A model generated the notes under the pieces. It did no database searches. It was not told where the DNA came from and worked only from the letters and a program-made list of their open reading frames with translations. Positions 56,475 to 64,000 of a DNA stretch of 64,000 nucleotides are shown here, piece after piece; position 1 is the stretch's first letter; every line of letters starts with the position of its first letter. Origin of the DNA: Planctomycetota bacterium (GTDB lineage: Bacteria; Planctomycetota; Planctomycetia; Pirellulales; Pirellulaceae); the NCBI GenBank assembly GCA_014238905.1, contig JABAAE010000002.1:326115-390114 (forward strand), in the 5' to 3' direction. A program made the position numbers and the translations under genes.

Positions 56475-57224
56475 TCACAGATCCAGTTCTTCCATGACCT
56501 CTGGAGTAATATTAAAGTTGGCAGAGACATTCTGCACATCGTCATGGTCATCCAGAGCATCCATAAATTTCAAGACTTTCCGGGTTCCGTCACCATCAAG
56601 ATCAACTGTATTGTTCGGAATTCGATTGATCGAACGGGAGACACATTCAATAGAGGCGTTGCTCAAGGCATCCGCCACAGCTGAAAACTTTTCCGGCGGA
56701 CTGATGATTTCGAAGTTCTCTCCAACCGGTTGAATGTCTTCGGCGCCAGCTTCCAAAGCTACCTCCATCAGACTTTCTTCATCGTTGCTTTCTTTCGCAA
56801 TTAGAAAAACACCTTTCCGGTCAAACATGTACCCAACCGAATTCGATTTCTCGAGTTTTCCATTGTGGACTTCGAACAACTTCCGCAGTTCAGGCGCTGT
56901 TCGATTTCTATTGTCAGTCATTACCTCACACAAAACCGCAACTCCATTGGGACCATAGCCCTCGTACAAAATCTCCTCTACATCCCCCCCCGCAATCTCA
57001 CCTGTACCCTTTTTGACTGCACGACTGATATTGTCTTTGGGCATACTGACCGCTTTGGCATCAGCGATTGCTTGCCGCAGTCGGGAATTCGAATCTGGAT
57101 CCCCACCACCGATTTTTGCGGCAATAATAATGGCCTTCGATAAACGGCTCCAGAGTTTTCCCCTTTTGCTATCAATCAGGGCTTTCTTGTGCTTAATCCC
57201 TGCCCAGTGTGAGTGGCCCGCCAT
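56475..57224 (-). CDS. yebC: YebC/PmpR family protein
   Basis: 249 aa. The N-terminus MAGHSHWAGIKHKKALIDS and KLWSRLSKAIIIAAKIGG, then AVSMPKDNISRAVKKGTG and EILYEGYGPNGVAVLCEV, are the family signature. Members act as transcription regulators or as factors that relieve ribosome stalling. Its ATG lies 32 bases inside the end of the upstream TPR gene, so the two are probably translationally coupled. Confidence 0.96.
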   Translation of the reverse strand: MAGHSHWAGIKHKKALIDSKRGKLWSRLSKAIIIAAKIGGGDPDSNSRLRQAIADAKAVSMPKDNISRAVKKGTGEIAGGDVEEILYEGYGPNGVAVLCEVMTDNRNRTAPELRKLFEVHNGKLEKSNSVGYMFDRKGVFLIAKESNDEESLMEVALEAGAEDIQPVGENFEIISPPEKFSAVADALSNASIECVSRSINRIPNNTVDLDGDGTRKVLKFMDALDDHDDVQNVSANFNITPEVMEELDL

Positions 57225-59187
57225 TTTGTGCTCCGATTAGTTTTTCTCTAAATTCGTTTATCTCTTTAGCATACTTTCGATTGTTTTTTTCGAAAACCGT
57301 GAGATTTGGCCCCTGTGGTTTGGAATCAAAAACCTCGGCAACGATTTCCCCCGCCAAAAAAGGCCGATTCACAATACTGAATGCCAGCCCAAGTTCGAGC
57401 TTGGCCAATTCTATCATTTGGCCTGGTCCAGATGATTTACCTGGTGAGTCATACTTCTGGATCAAATCCCGGTACGCCTCGATCGCCTCAAAAAAACAGC
57501 CTTTTTGCAGCTCCGTCCAAGCATCAAGATGATCCAATGCAGCCGTCCCAATCCGAAAATCTCGAGCCTGATTCAAATATTCATCGGCTGTCTCAAACAA
57601 CCCTAAATGAACGCTACACATAGCCAGCGAAATCAAACTCTCAAACGCCAACTTGGAATCTACCCACTGGTCATTAGACGATCGATTCAAATCCAAACAA
57701 AGCTTGAACGCCGGTATGGCGACTGCATATTGGCCAGCCCGACGACACTCCTCTGCCCAACAATTGACCAGCTTGCGTTTCAACGACGGAATTGAAATCG
57801 ACTCAAGATGAGCTTCTACCGCGGGGCGTAGCCATTTTGCTTTCTTGGGATTTGACAGCATGACCATTAAATCACGGCAAAACCGTTGAACCAATGCTTC
57901 CGGCTGTGCAGATTGAAATTTCTCGATATCCACCATCAATTCGGGCTTGGAAACCGCTCTCTGCAGCACCTCGCCAATCGCATCAACACTGCCCCTCTTT
58001 TTCAATTCAATGGCCATCGCCTCCAGAAATTTGCTGCCGTCATTTTGCAAAAGTCGAATGCCCAGAAGTTTCCGATTGGCCTCATCTTGCCATAGTAACC
58101 CGGCCCTCTGATTCTCCAGAATAGCAATGGCATTGGGCCATAAATCCCCTTCTCGATAAAACCTCACCAGTTGGTCATCCACTACTTTGCCCGTCTGGAA
58201 ACGTTTTCGGACCGACTCAAGAATGTTGATCATTTCAATAACAACCCTATTCTTTTCCTTGAATTTTTTCAGGAGAATTCTCTCCAGCAGTTGAAAGGCT
58301 TCGGAATCATTGGACTGCTTTGCGATGGACTGCAGCAGCTTTTTTTCGGCTTGGTCGAGATCACCGCGAGCGAGAAGCAATGTTGCCTCATCCTTTAAAA
58401 CTGTGGACTTTGACGTCACCGACCATGTTTTTCTTAACAGCTGTTCTGCCAGATCAACATCACCGGACTGAATCAAAGAATTTCCCATCATTCGATAGGT
58501 GACCACGGCGTTTCGCAGGAGTTGATTTCGCTCCTGTTGGCTCAACCCTCCGTCGTCGCTCAAGGCATCCAGTACCAAACGAAACAAATCCGAAGCGGCA
58601 ACGTAGTCGTCCTTCAGGTAAAGCAAACGCCCCATTTCCAATCGAATCAGATTGACAAAATATGTATTCGGATTTTCCCGATTCAAATGCAACCAGTTTC
58701 GATAGTAGCCAATCGCAGCCAGATACTTCTTGTTTTCGGTCAATAGCATCGCTGCCTGCAAAACTAATTTTGCATCCGACACCCTCATTTCCGAACCCGC
58801 CACAACGTAGCGAAAAAACTCCTCCTTTAACTTCATTTTCATGGTCAGTCGGAGGATCGACTCCAGTGATTGTGCACTTGGAATAAGCCGAAAAGCCCGT
58901 TGAAAAGCTCGCAGCGCAACATGATCTGCTCCACGCCGCAATTGGAGTTCACCTTCCAGAACCAGCGCATCCGAAAGCAAGCGTCGGTTTTCGCCGAAGG
59001 GGGTGATTTTGGGGACAAGATTCAGGGTCGGAGCGAAAACAACATCCAATGGGGCATCTGTTCCCGTATCCTGAGCAACGCAATCCCCAAAATTGAAAGA
59101 TAAAAAGAAACTGACGCAGAGCATTGGCACAATAACTCGCGAGAGAAAAATGCCAATCCACCGTTCAAGAGATTTTCGATCAGTCAC
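57193..59187 (-). CDS. Exported TPR-rich protein
   Basis: 664 aa from GTG 59187. An N-terminal signal peptide or anchor (about 15-40) is followed by many TPR-like helix pairs over most of the length, for example HVALRAFQRAFRLIPSAQSL, SLIQSGDVDLAEQLLRKTWS and AVIPAFKLCLDLNRSSN-like segments. The frame extends upstream into the next gene, but the GTG has GAGGG about 10 bases before it and avoids that overlap. The end overlaps yebC by 32 bases. Probably a periplasmic scaffold; not recognised further. Confidence 0.8.
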   Translation of the reverse strand: MTDRKSLERWIGIFLSRVIVPMLCVSFFLSFNFGDCVAQDTGTDAPLDVVFAPTLNLVPKITPFGENRRLLSDALVLEGELQLRRGADHVALRAFQRAFRLIPSAQSLESILRLTMKMKLKEEFFRYVVAGSEMRVSDAKLVLQAAMLLTENKKYLAAIGYYRNWLHLNRENPNTYFVNLIRLEMGRLLYLKDDYVAASDLFRLVLDALSDDGGLSQQERNQLLRNAVVTYRMMGNSLIQSGDVDLAEQLLRKTWSVTSKSTVLKDEATLLLARGDLDQAEKKLLQSIAKQSNDSEAFQLLERILLKKFKEKNRVVIEMINILESVRKRFQTGKVVDDQLVRFYREGDLWPNAIAILENQRAGLLWQDEANRKLLGIRLLQNDGSKFLEAMAIELKKRGSVDAIGEVLQRAVSKPELMVDIEKFQSAQPEALVQRFCRDLMVMLSNPKKAKWLRPAVEAHLESISIPSLKRKLVNCWAEECRRAGQYAVAIPAFKLCLDLNRSSNDQWVDSKLAFESLISLAMCSVHLGLFETADEYLNQARDFRIGTAALDHLDAWTELQKGCFFEAIEAYRDLIQKYDSPGKSSGPGQMIELAKLELGLAFSIVNRPFLAGEIVAEVFDSKPQGPNLTVFEKNNRKYAKEINEFREKLIGAQNGGPLTLGRD

Positions 59188-59212
59188 CTCTTTTAGACCC
59201 TCTGGTTGAGAA

Positions 59213-60310
59213 TCAACGTGGTTTCTTCTTCGACAGCTTTTTATTGGCAGATTTCTTTTTGACACCTTTGGCGACACTTTTTTTGGCAGGTGTTTTCACC
59301 GATTTTTTTGGTGACTTTTTAACCACTTTTTTGGCAGGAGCCTTAGCCGATTTCTTAGCCGATTTCTTAGCCGATTTCTTAGCCGATTTCTTAGCCGATG
59401 TTTTGGCCGATGTTTTAGCCGATGTTTTAGCCGATGTTTTAGCCGATGTTTTGGCCGATGTTTTGGCCGGCGTACCGGATGCTTTTTTGGCTACTTTTTT
59501 CTTGGGCTCCGGCTTCGCTGGAGCCTTTTTCTTAGCGTCCGCTGCTTTTGAAGCCGATTTCGAGGCGGCCTTGGAAGCCGATTTGGTCTCAGGCGGACTC
59601 TCTTGCGTTTTGACTACCTTCTTTTTCGACTGTCGTTTTGGAAATCGATCCTTGGCTCCTGAATCAATAGACAACAGGATATTTCGATAATTGGTGGAAA
59701 ACGGTGAACTTCTAAAATCAACCGACATCTGGTGAAGCAAAGAAGAAAAATCGACACCGAGATTTTTTGAGACTGCCCGCTCCAACCCCGGCACAGACCA
59801 TTTTGCCGCTTCCTTCTGGTTAACGATATCCAGAATCAACATCAAATCCATGGCGGATTTATCTAAAGGAATAGAATGTCCGTTGAGGGCGTTTTGAACA
59901 AGGTAAGAAACCACAAAAGGAGTCGCCGACTTGTAACTGTTCAGCTTTTGCGTCGCTTTACCAAGGTTCTCCTTGCGCAGATACTCCATATCCCAACTGT
60001 ATTGTGACTCAAAAACGTTGTAGAGAGTCTTTTTGACTCGAGTCGCGGCTTCGATAGGATCAGTCAAGTCGGTCATTTGCTCAGCAAGTTCCTTGACTGT
60101 TGTAACACGGACTTCATTCCACCCCGTATAGACCTCTTGAATCCTCGCAAAAGCGTCATTTGCCTGTTCATACCTCGAATCTTCAAGGCAACAAGCAAAT
60201 ACCAAATGCTCAAGAACGGATCGGTTAGCCGCCGGCCGAATAGGTTGATAATGTTTCTTTAAAACAGAATGGATCTTGGCGATTTTCTTGGCGCGGGCTG
60301 TTGCTGACAT
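59213..60310 (-). CDS. Endonuclease III-like protein with a histone H1-like C-terminal tail
   Basis: 365 aa. Residues 1-215 resemble the endonuclease III helical fold (SVLEHLVFACCLEDSRYEQA, TPFVVSYLVQNALNGHSIPL, SLLHQMSVDFRSSPF). It keeps an Asp at the expected place (IPLDKSAMDLML), but the Lys of the hairpin motif and the four Cys of the Fe-S cluster are absent. Residues about 225-365 are Lys/Ala/Ser/Pro-rich with KTSA and KKSA repeats, like histone H1 and bacterial H1-like proteins, and should bind DNA. It probably binds DNA and may not act as a lyase. Lies between rbfA and the TPR gene. Confidence 0.78.
   Translation of the reverse strand: MSATARAKKIAKIHSVLKKHYQPIRPAANRSVLEHLVFACCLEDSRYEQANDAFARIQEVYTGWNEVRVTTVKELAEQMTDLTDPIEAATRVKKTLYNVFESQYSWDMEYLRKENLGKATQKLNSYKSATPFVVSYLVQNALNGHSIPLDKSAMDLMLILDIVNQKEAAKWSVPGLERAVSKNLGVDFSSLLHQMSVDFRSSPFSTNYRNILLSIDSGAKDRFPKRQSKKKVVKTQESPPETKSASKAASKSASKAADAKKKAPAKPEPKKKVAKKASGTPAKTSAKTSAKTSAKTSAKTSAKTSAKKSAKKSAKKSAKKSAKAPAKKVVKKSPKKSVKTPAKKSVAKGVKKKSANKKLSKKKPR
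59343..59462 (-). repeat. 12-bp in-frame tandem repeat encoding the H1-like tail
   Basis: Ten consecutive 12-bp units: four TTAGCCGATTTC, then six TTRGCCGATGTT (plus-strand view). On the coding strand these give Lys-Lys-Ser-Ala and Lys-Thr-Ser-Ala blocks. Highly uniform at the DNA level, so recently expanded or homogenised. Confidence 0.95.
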
Positions 60311-60386
60311 TCAAATACCGATTTTGTTGCAAGTCAAAAGTTACTATCTTAATTTGTGAATCCAAATCTGGATTTAGGAATTCAGA

Positions 60387-60836
60387 TTATTCTTGGGATT
60401 CTTCCAACTCTTCCTCGATGTCTTCATCAGCCAATTCAGCTGACACTTGGTTCAAGACAGGGTTTTCCTCCGTCTTGTCCTCACTGGAAGGGGTTCCGGG
60501 AAGCACTTCTTCTAGAATCCGAGTCACCTCGATCGAGTTTTTGACGCCTTGATCGAGTACAAATCGAACTTTTGGCACGTACCGGGTGTCGATCCGTTCA
60601 TTGATCTTCTGCTGCAGAAATCCAGCCGAGTTCTGGAGACCTCGCAAGCAAAGCTGCTGCTTGGTCGCGTCACCCATGATACTGACATGAACCTTGGCAT
60701 TTCGCATATCGCCAGTTACCTCCACAAATGTGACGGTCACATTTTCAATTCGAGGGTCCTTCAGCTCCACCAGAATCGACATGCTGACGACTTGGCGAAT
60801 GCATTCAGCTGCTTTTAATGCACGACGAGAGCTCAT
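60387..60836 (-). CDS. rbfA: Ribosome-binding factor A with acidic tail
   Basis: 149 aa. Late 30S maturation factor. The KH-like core includes SSRRALKAAECIRQVVSMSI, VELKDPRIENVTVTFVEVT and AKVHVSIMGD. The last 30 residues are strongly acidic (ADEDIEEELEESQE). Fourteen bases after infB, in the conserved order nusA-infB-rbfA. Confidence 0.95.
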   Translation of the reverse strand: MSSRRALKAAECIRQVVSMSILVELKDPRIENVTVTFVEVTGDMRNAKVHVSIMGDATKQQLCLRGLQNSAGFLQQKINERIDTRYVPKVRFVLDQGVKNSIEVTRILEEVLPGTPSSEDKTEENPVLNQVSAELADEDIEEELEESQE

Positions 60837-60850
60837 GACGCGATGGAATC

Positions 60851-63631
60851 CTAGAGAGTTCGAGCGATTTCTTCCACCTTGTAAGCTTCCAGGGTATCCG
60901 CCTCTTTTATGTCATTGAAACCGTGGAGCTTGATACCACACTCCATCCCCTGTCGGACATCTTTGGTGTCATCTTTTTCGCGACGTAAGGTTTCAATTGC
61001 ATAATCACCAATCACTCGATTGTCCCGAATAACACGGATACGGGAATCACGATCGATATTACCCCGCATTACCCTGCAGCCCGCAATTGTTCCGATTCGA
61101 CTAATGGTAAAGGTCCTCAATACCATCGCCGATCCAGTTTCAACGTCCCGTTTTTCTGGACGCAATCGACCTTCCAGGGTCGCTTTGATGTCTTCACTAA
61201 TCTTGTAAATAATGTCATATCGCCTGATTTCGACATTCACATCATCCGCCAGAACCCGTGCCGACTCGTCAGGCACGACATTAAAACCAATGACGACTGC
61301 CTGAGACGCATGGGCAAGCGTCACATCTCCCCGTGTCACACCGCCCACAGATGCCTGCAGCACGTTTATTTCGACTTCGGGATGCTCCAACTTACCCAAC
61401 TCTTTCATGATCGCTTCGATGGATCCCCGCACATCTGCTCGAATGATCAGATTCAGCTTCACAAGCTCTTCACGATCATCGGACAAAGATCCCGATTCCA
61501 GCCTCGCCTGAAATTCCTCCAACGACACCATCGTGGTGTTCCCCGACAAAGACTCTGATCGAGAACGGTCGGTTCGCGATTCAGCAATTTCTCGGGCCTT
61601 GGAAATATCATCCATGACATAAAGTGTGTCTCCCGCCTCGGGAGCAAGATCCAATCCAATCAGATTCACCGTCATCGACGGTCCAGCCTTTTCGATTTTT
61701 CGATTGGTCAATGTGTCGTGTAGCGCTTTGACTCGACCGTACGTCCCACCACAAACCACTACGTCGCCAACCTTCAGGGTTCCATTTTTCACGATAGTTT
61801 TTGCAACCACACCGCGACCGGATTCCTGCTCGGTTTCCAAACAGGTCGCAATCGCCGCCCTGTCCGGGTTCGCCTTGTATTCATGCAATTCCGCCGTCAC
61901 GAGGATCGTCTCGAGCAGGGAATCAAGTCCATCACCGGCAATCGCACTTGTCCGAACGACCTCGACTTCACCACCCCACTCACTTGGCAGTAATTCGTGC
62001 TGGGCGAGATCTTGCAGTACTTTCTCGGTGTTGGCGGAAGCCAAATCGATCTTGTTTAACGCAACAATAATCGGGACCCCGGCCGCTTTGGCATGGCTGA
62101 TGGCTTCCTCGGTTTGCGGCATCACACCATCATCGGCAGCAACCACAAGAACAGCTATATCTGTCACATTAGCACCGCGGGCCCGCATCGCGGTAAACGC
62201 CTCGTGCCCAGGGGTATCAACAAACGAGATCCTTTGGCCATTTTTTTCAATCGAATAAGCCCGGATATGCTGGGTGATCCCACCCGCTTCGCCCGATACA
62301 ACATCAATCCCAATAATGGCATCCAAAAGCGATGTCTTTCCATGGTCGACATGACCCAGAAACGTAATGACTGGAGGTCGAGACTGCAATTCAGCCTCAT
62401 CGTCGACGGCCTCCTCGAATTGCGTAAGAAGAGCATCCTCGAGAGTCTCTGGATACCGCATTTCGACACTGACGCCGAGTTGCTCAACAAGCAATTCGGT
62501 AATTTCAACATCAAGTTGAGAGTTAATATTAACGCCAGCAATCTGCATATCGATCATCAGCGTCTTTAAAATTTGGCCAGAACTGGTTCCGGATGCTTCG
62601 GAAAAGCTCCTCACAGTACACGGCAATTCCAGAACCACATCTTCTTTTCTGGGAGCGGCCGTACTGACAACATTTTTTCGATCACGTCGATAGCGACTTG
62701 GTCGGCGCCGAGGATGATCGTCATCCCCACCCACATTGACCGAGCGATTACGACTTCTAGACCGTTGCTGGCGAATATTCCCCAGGCCAACTTCTTTGTC
62801 TTTTTCGGCAGGGCCTCCTCGCCCACGCGACTTCCCTTTCCCCTTACCGGCAGCCTGTTGTTCAACCTCACCAACAATTCCAGCGATTTCGGCGCTTCGC
62901 TGACTATGGGCTGGCTTCGCTTTTTTACCGTCTTTCTTTGTCTTATTGGTGTCCGTAAATTGTTGCAGCGGGGCGCTAGTCCCATACTTTACCTTTTTGA
63001 TCGCATCCTGCGGCAAAGCAATATCTGGCTTCTGGACTTTTTCCTTGGGTTCCTGGCGTTTCGCCGGCTGCTTAACTTCAGGCATCGCAGCAGCATTAAT
63101 AACCGGTCCGCGTCGCTTAGTTTCCCGACGTGGCTCCCCATCTTTCTTCGGCTCTCGCCGAGAGTCTCTTGCCGAAAGGTCTCGCATTGGACCACGGCGG
63201 CCCACATTTTTAAGGGCTTCCTTGGAAAGCGGGGCCGGACGATCACTAACGACAGGCTCTCGCACAACCGGCTTGGCTTCCACGACTGGCGGTGGGGGAG
63301 GTGGAGGTGGAGGCGACTCTTCAACAACCGGTTCTTTCTCGGTCTTCGCCTTGCTCATCAACCGCTGCTTTGCGGTCAAATCTCGTATCGGAGCCTTCGA
63401 GCGAGCTGGTTTTTCCAAACGCACTGCCTCGAGAGAAGAAGGTTCGCCTCCCTTTTTCTCAACAGCAACCGATCGTTCACTGATGAAGCTTTTTAACTTG
63501 ATGACTTCGTCGTCATCCAAACTTGCAAGCGCAGACCCCTTACCTCGCAAGCCTGCTTTTTCACAGATGCTGACAAGCTCTTTGTTGTCGATGCTCAACT
63601 CTTTTGCTAACGAATAGATCCGTACCGCCAA
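60851..63631 (-). CDS. infB: Translation initiation factor IF-2
   Basis: 926 aa from TTG 63631, giving MAVRIYSLAKELSIDNKELV, the usual bacterial IF-2 N-terminus; a further upstream TTG at 63682 is less likely. The N-terminal domain is followed by a long linker with a run of eight to nine Pro and then many Arg/Lys/Gly residues. The G domain has GHVDHGKTS, DTPGHEAF and NKID. Domains II to IV are complete to the end (GMECGIKLHGFNDIKEADTL). Forms a unit with probable nusA upstream and rbfA downstream. Confidence 0.97.
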   Translation of the reverse strand: MAVRIYSLAKELSIDNKELVSICEKAGLRGKGSALASLDDDEVIKLKSFISERSVAVEKKGGEPSSLEAVRLEKPARSKAPIRDLTAKQRLMSKAKTEKEPVVEESPPPPPPPPPVVEAKPVVREPVVSDRPAPLSKEALKNVGRRGPMRDLSARDSRREPKKDGEPRRETKRRGPVINAAAMPEVKQPAKRQEPKEKVQKPDIALPQDAIKKVKYGTSAPLQQFTDTNKTKKDGKKAKPAHSQRSAEIAGIVGEVEQQAAGKGKGKSRGRGGPAEKDKEVGLGNIRQQRSRSRNRSVNVGGDDDHPRRRPSRYRRDRKNVVSTAAPRKEDVVLELPCTVRSFSEASGTSSGQILKTLMIDMQIAGVNINSQLDVEITELLVEQLGVSVEMRYPETLEDALLTQFEEAVDDEAELQSRPPVITFLGHVDHGKTSLLDAIIGIDVVSGEAGGITQHIRAYSIEKNGQRISFVDTPGHEAFTAMRARGANVTDIAVLVVAADDGVMPQTEEAISHAKAAGVPIIVALNKIDLASANTEKVLQDLAQHELLPSEWGGEVEVVRTSAIAGDGLDSLLETILVTAELHEYKANPDRAAIATCLETEQESGRGVVAKTIVKNGTLKVGDVVVCGGTYGRVKALHDTLTNRKIEKAGPSMTVNLIGLDLAPEAGDTLYVMDDISKAREIAESRTDRSRSESLSGNTTMVSLEEFQARLESGSLSDDREELVKLNLIIRADVRGSIEAIMKELGKLEHPEVEINVLQASVGGVTRGDVTLAHASQAVVIGFNVVPDESARVLADDVNVEIRRYDIIYKISEDIKATLEGRLRPEKRDVETGSAMVLRTFTISRIGTIAGCRVMRGNIDRDSRIRVIRDNRVIGDYAIETLRREKDDTKDVRQGMECGIKLHGFNDIKEADTLEAYKVEEIARTL

Positions 63632-63808
63632 AGTGTTTTTTCTTCCCTTCAAATAGTTGAGGCCTGCCAACCGGCGGCACAACTGTTTTTATAAGTTGCC
63701 AAACTGCTACATATCCGCTTTTCCGGAATGACCATCGTCCTTTTTGGCAACCAAAAAAGCACGACCGCGTCAGACCAGCTCCGATAATTACTTTACTCAA
63801 GGCCATGA

Positions 63809-64000
63809 CTAACTGGCACCTGAGTCCTTGTTTTCAGAATCATTTGAATCATCTAAAACTTCCGTTTCTTGAACAGAATCATCTTCAACAGAACTGGCCG
63901 ACTCACCAGCATCCTCAGTTTCAACAGATACTGCACCGTCTTCTGATACTGCACCGTCTTCTGATACTGCACCGTCTTCTGATACTGCACCGTCTTCTGC
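63809..64000 (-). CDS. nusA: C-terminal acidic tail of a protein, probably NusA (cut by the window edge)
   Basis: The last 63 codons and TAG stop of a minus-strand gene that runs off the right edge. The visible part is an acidic tail of repeated Ser-Glu-Asp-Gly-Ala-Val units and then Glu/Asp/Ser-rich residues. The position directly before infB fits nusA, but no NusA domain is visible, so the identity rests on gene order. Confidence 0.6.
   Translation of the reverse strand, partial: AEDGAVSEDGAVSEDGAVSEDGAVSVETEDAGESASSVEDDSVQETEVLDDSNDSENKDSGAS
63927..63998 (-). repeat. 18-bp in-frame tandem repeat in the probable nusA tail
   Basis: Four identical copies of GATACTGCACCGTCTTCT (plus-strand view), continuing past the window edge. 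Each encodes six residues on the minus strand (Glu-Asp-Gly-Ala-Val-Ser). Confidence 0.95.

Noticed and set aside
59188..59277. Upstream extension of the exported TPR protein
   Set aside because: It overlaps the H1-like gene and would bury the signal peptide.
59244..59690. 148-codon plus-strand frame with apparent hydrophobic repeats
   Set aside because: It is the reverse complement of the Lys/Ala repeats of the H1-like tail.
62573..63496. 307-codon plus-strand frame opposite infB
   Set aside because: Arises from the Arg/Gly/Pro-rich IF-2 linker read backwards.

Overview
The window reads as a piece of chromosome from a planctomycete, most likely of the Pirellula/Rhodopirellula type (inference). 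The reasons are the planctomycete-style EF-Tu and EF-G switch regions, a sigma factor with a long helix-turn-helix N-terminus, a formylglycine sulfatase, Tat-exported DUF1501 and DUF3500 proteins, a MoxR/ChlI-type ATPase with von Willebrand (VWA) partners, a DUF11 surface protein and Lys/Ala histone-like tails. No phage, insertion sequence, CRISPR array, rRNA or replication origin was seen.

Layout. 1-5.2 kb: the 5' part of rpsD, a small unknown gene and purH on the minus strand, then an unusual sigma-70 family factor on the plus strand. 5.6-23.6 kb: a long plus-strand information-processing block, tRNA-Thr(UGU)-Tyr-Gly-Thr(GGU)-tuf-tRNA-Trp-secE-nusG-rplK-rplA-rplJ-rplL-rpoB-rpoC-rpsL-rpsG-fusA. 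It is punctuated by hairpins and, between rplJ and rplL, by a 16-bp tandem repeat. 23.7-39.8 kb: an accessory region with a WalJ/YycJ-like metallo-beta-lactamase protein, a ChlI-type ATPase and a membrane VWA protein, a sulfatase, a cation-diffusion transporter, DUF5989, a TerB-like protein, a nucleoside transporter, membrane MsrB coupled to a second VWA protein, a lipoprotein, and a LysM/L,D-transpeptidase divergent from a zinc-ribbon membrane protein. 40-56.4 kb: exported DUF3500, gamma-glutamyltransferase, a GNAT acetyltransferase, DUF1501, a DNA glycosylase, an exported unknown protein, a two-gene fatty-acid unit (acyl-CoA ligase plus a FadB-like protein whose dehydrogenase half looks degenerate), a DUF11 protein, a PAP2 phosphatase and a TPR protein. 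56.4-64 kb: a minus-strand run, in transcription order the end of probable nusA, infB, rbfA, an endonuclease III-like protein with a histone H1-like tail, a TPR protein and yebC.

How it fits together. Both ends and the first third are core transcription and translation, and several of these proteins carry low-complexity charged extensions (NusG, probable NusA, RbfA, the H1-like protein). The middle is mostly envelope and exported functions: sulfatase, Tat proteins, L,D-transpeptidase, PAP2 and DUF11. The points most worth a second look are the sigma factor's N-terminal half, the endonuclease III/H1 fusion with its 12-bp repeat, the FadB-like protein with a lost NAD site, the repeat upstream of rplL, and the ChlI ATPase with two separate VWA proteins. 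All functional calls were made by reading motifs; no database search was run.
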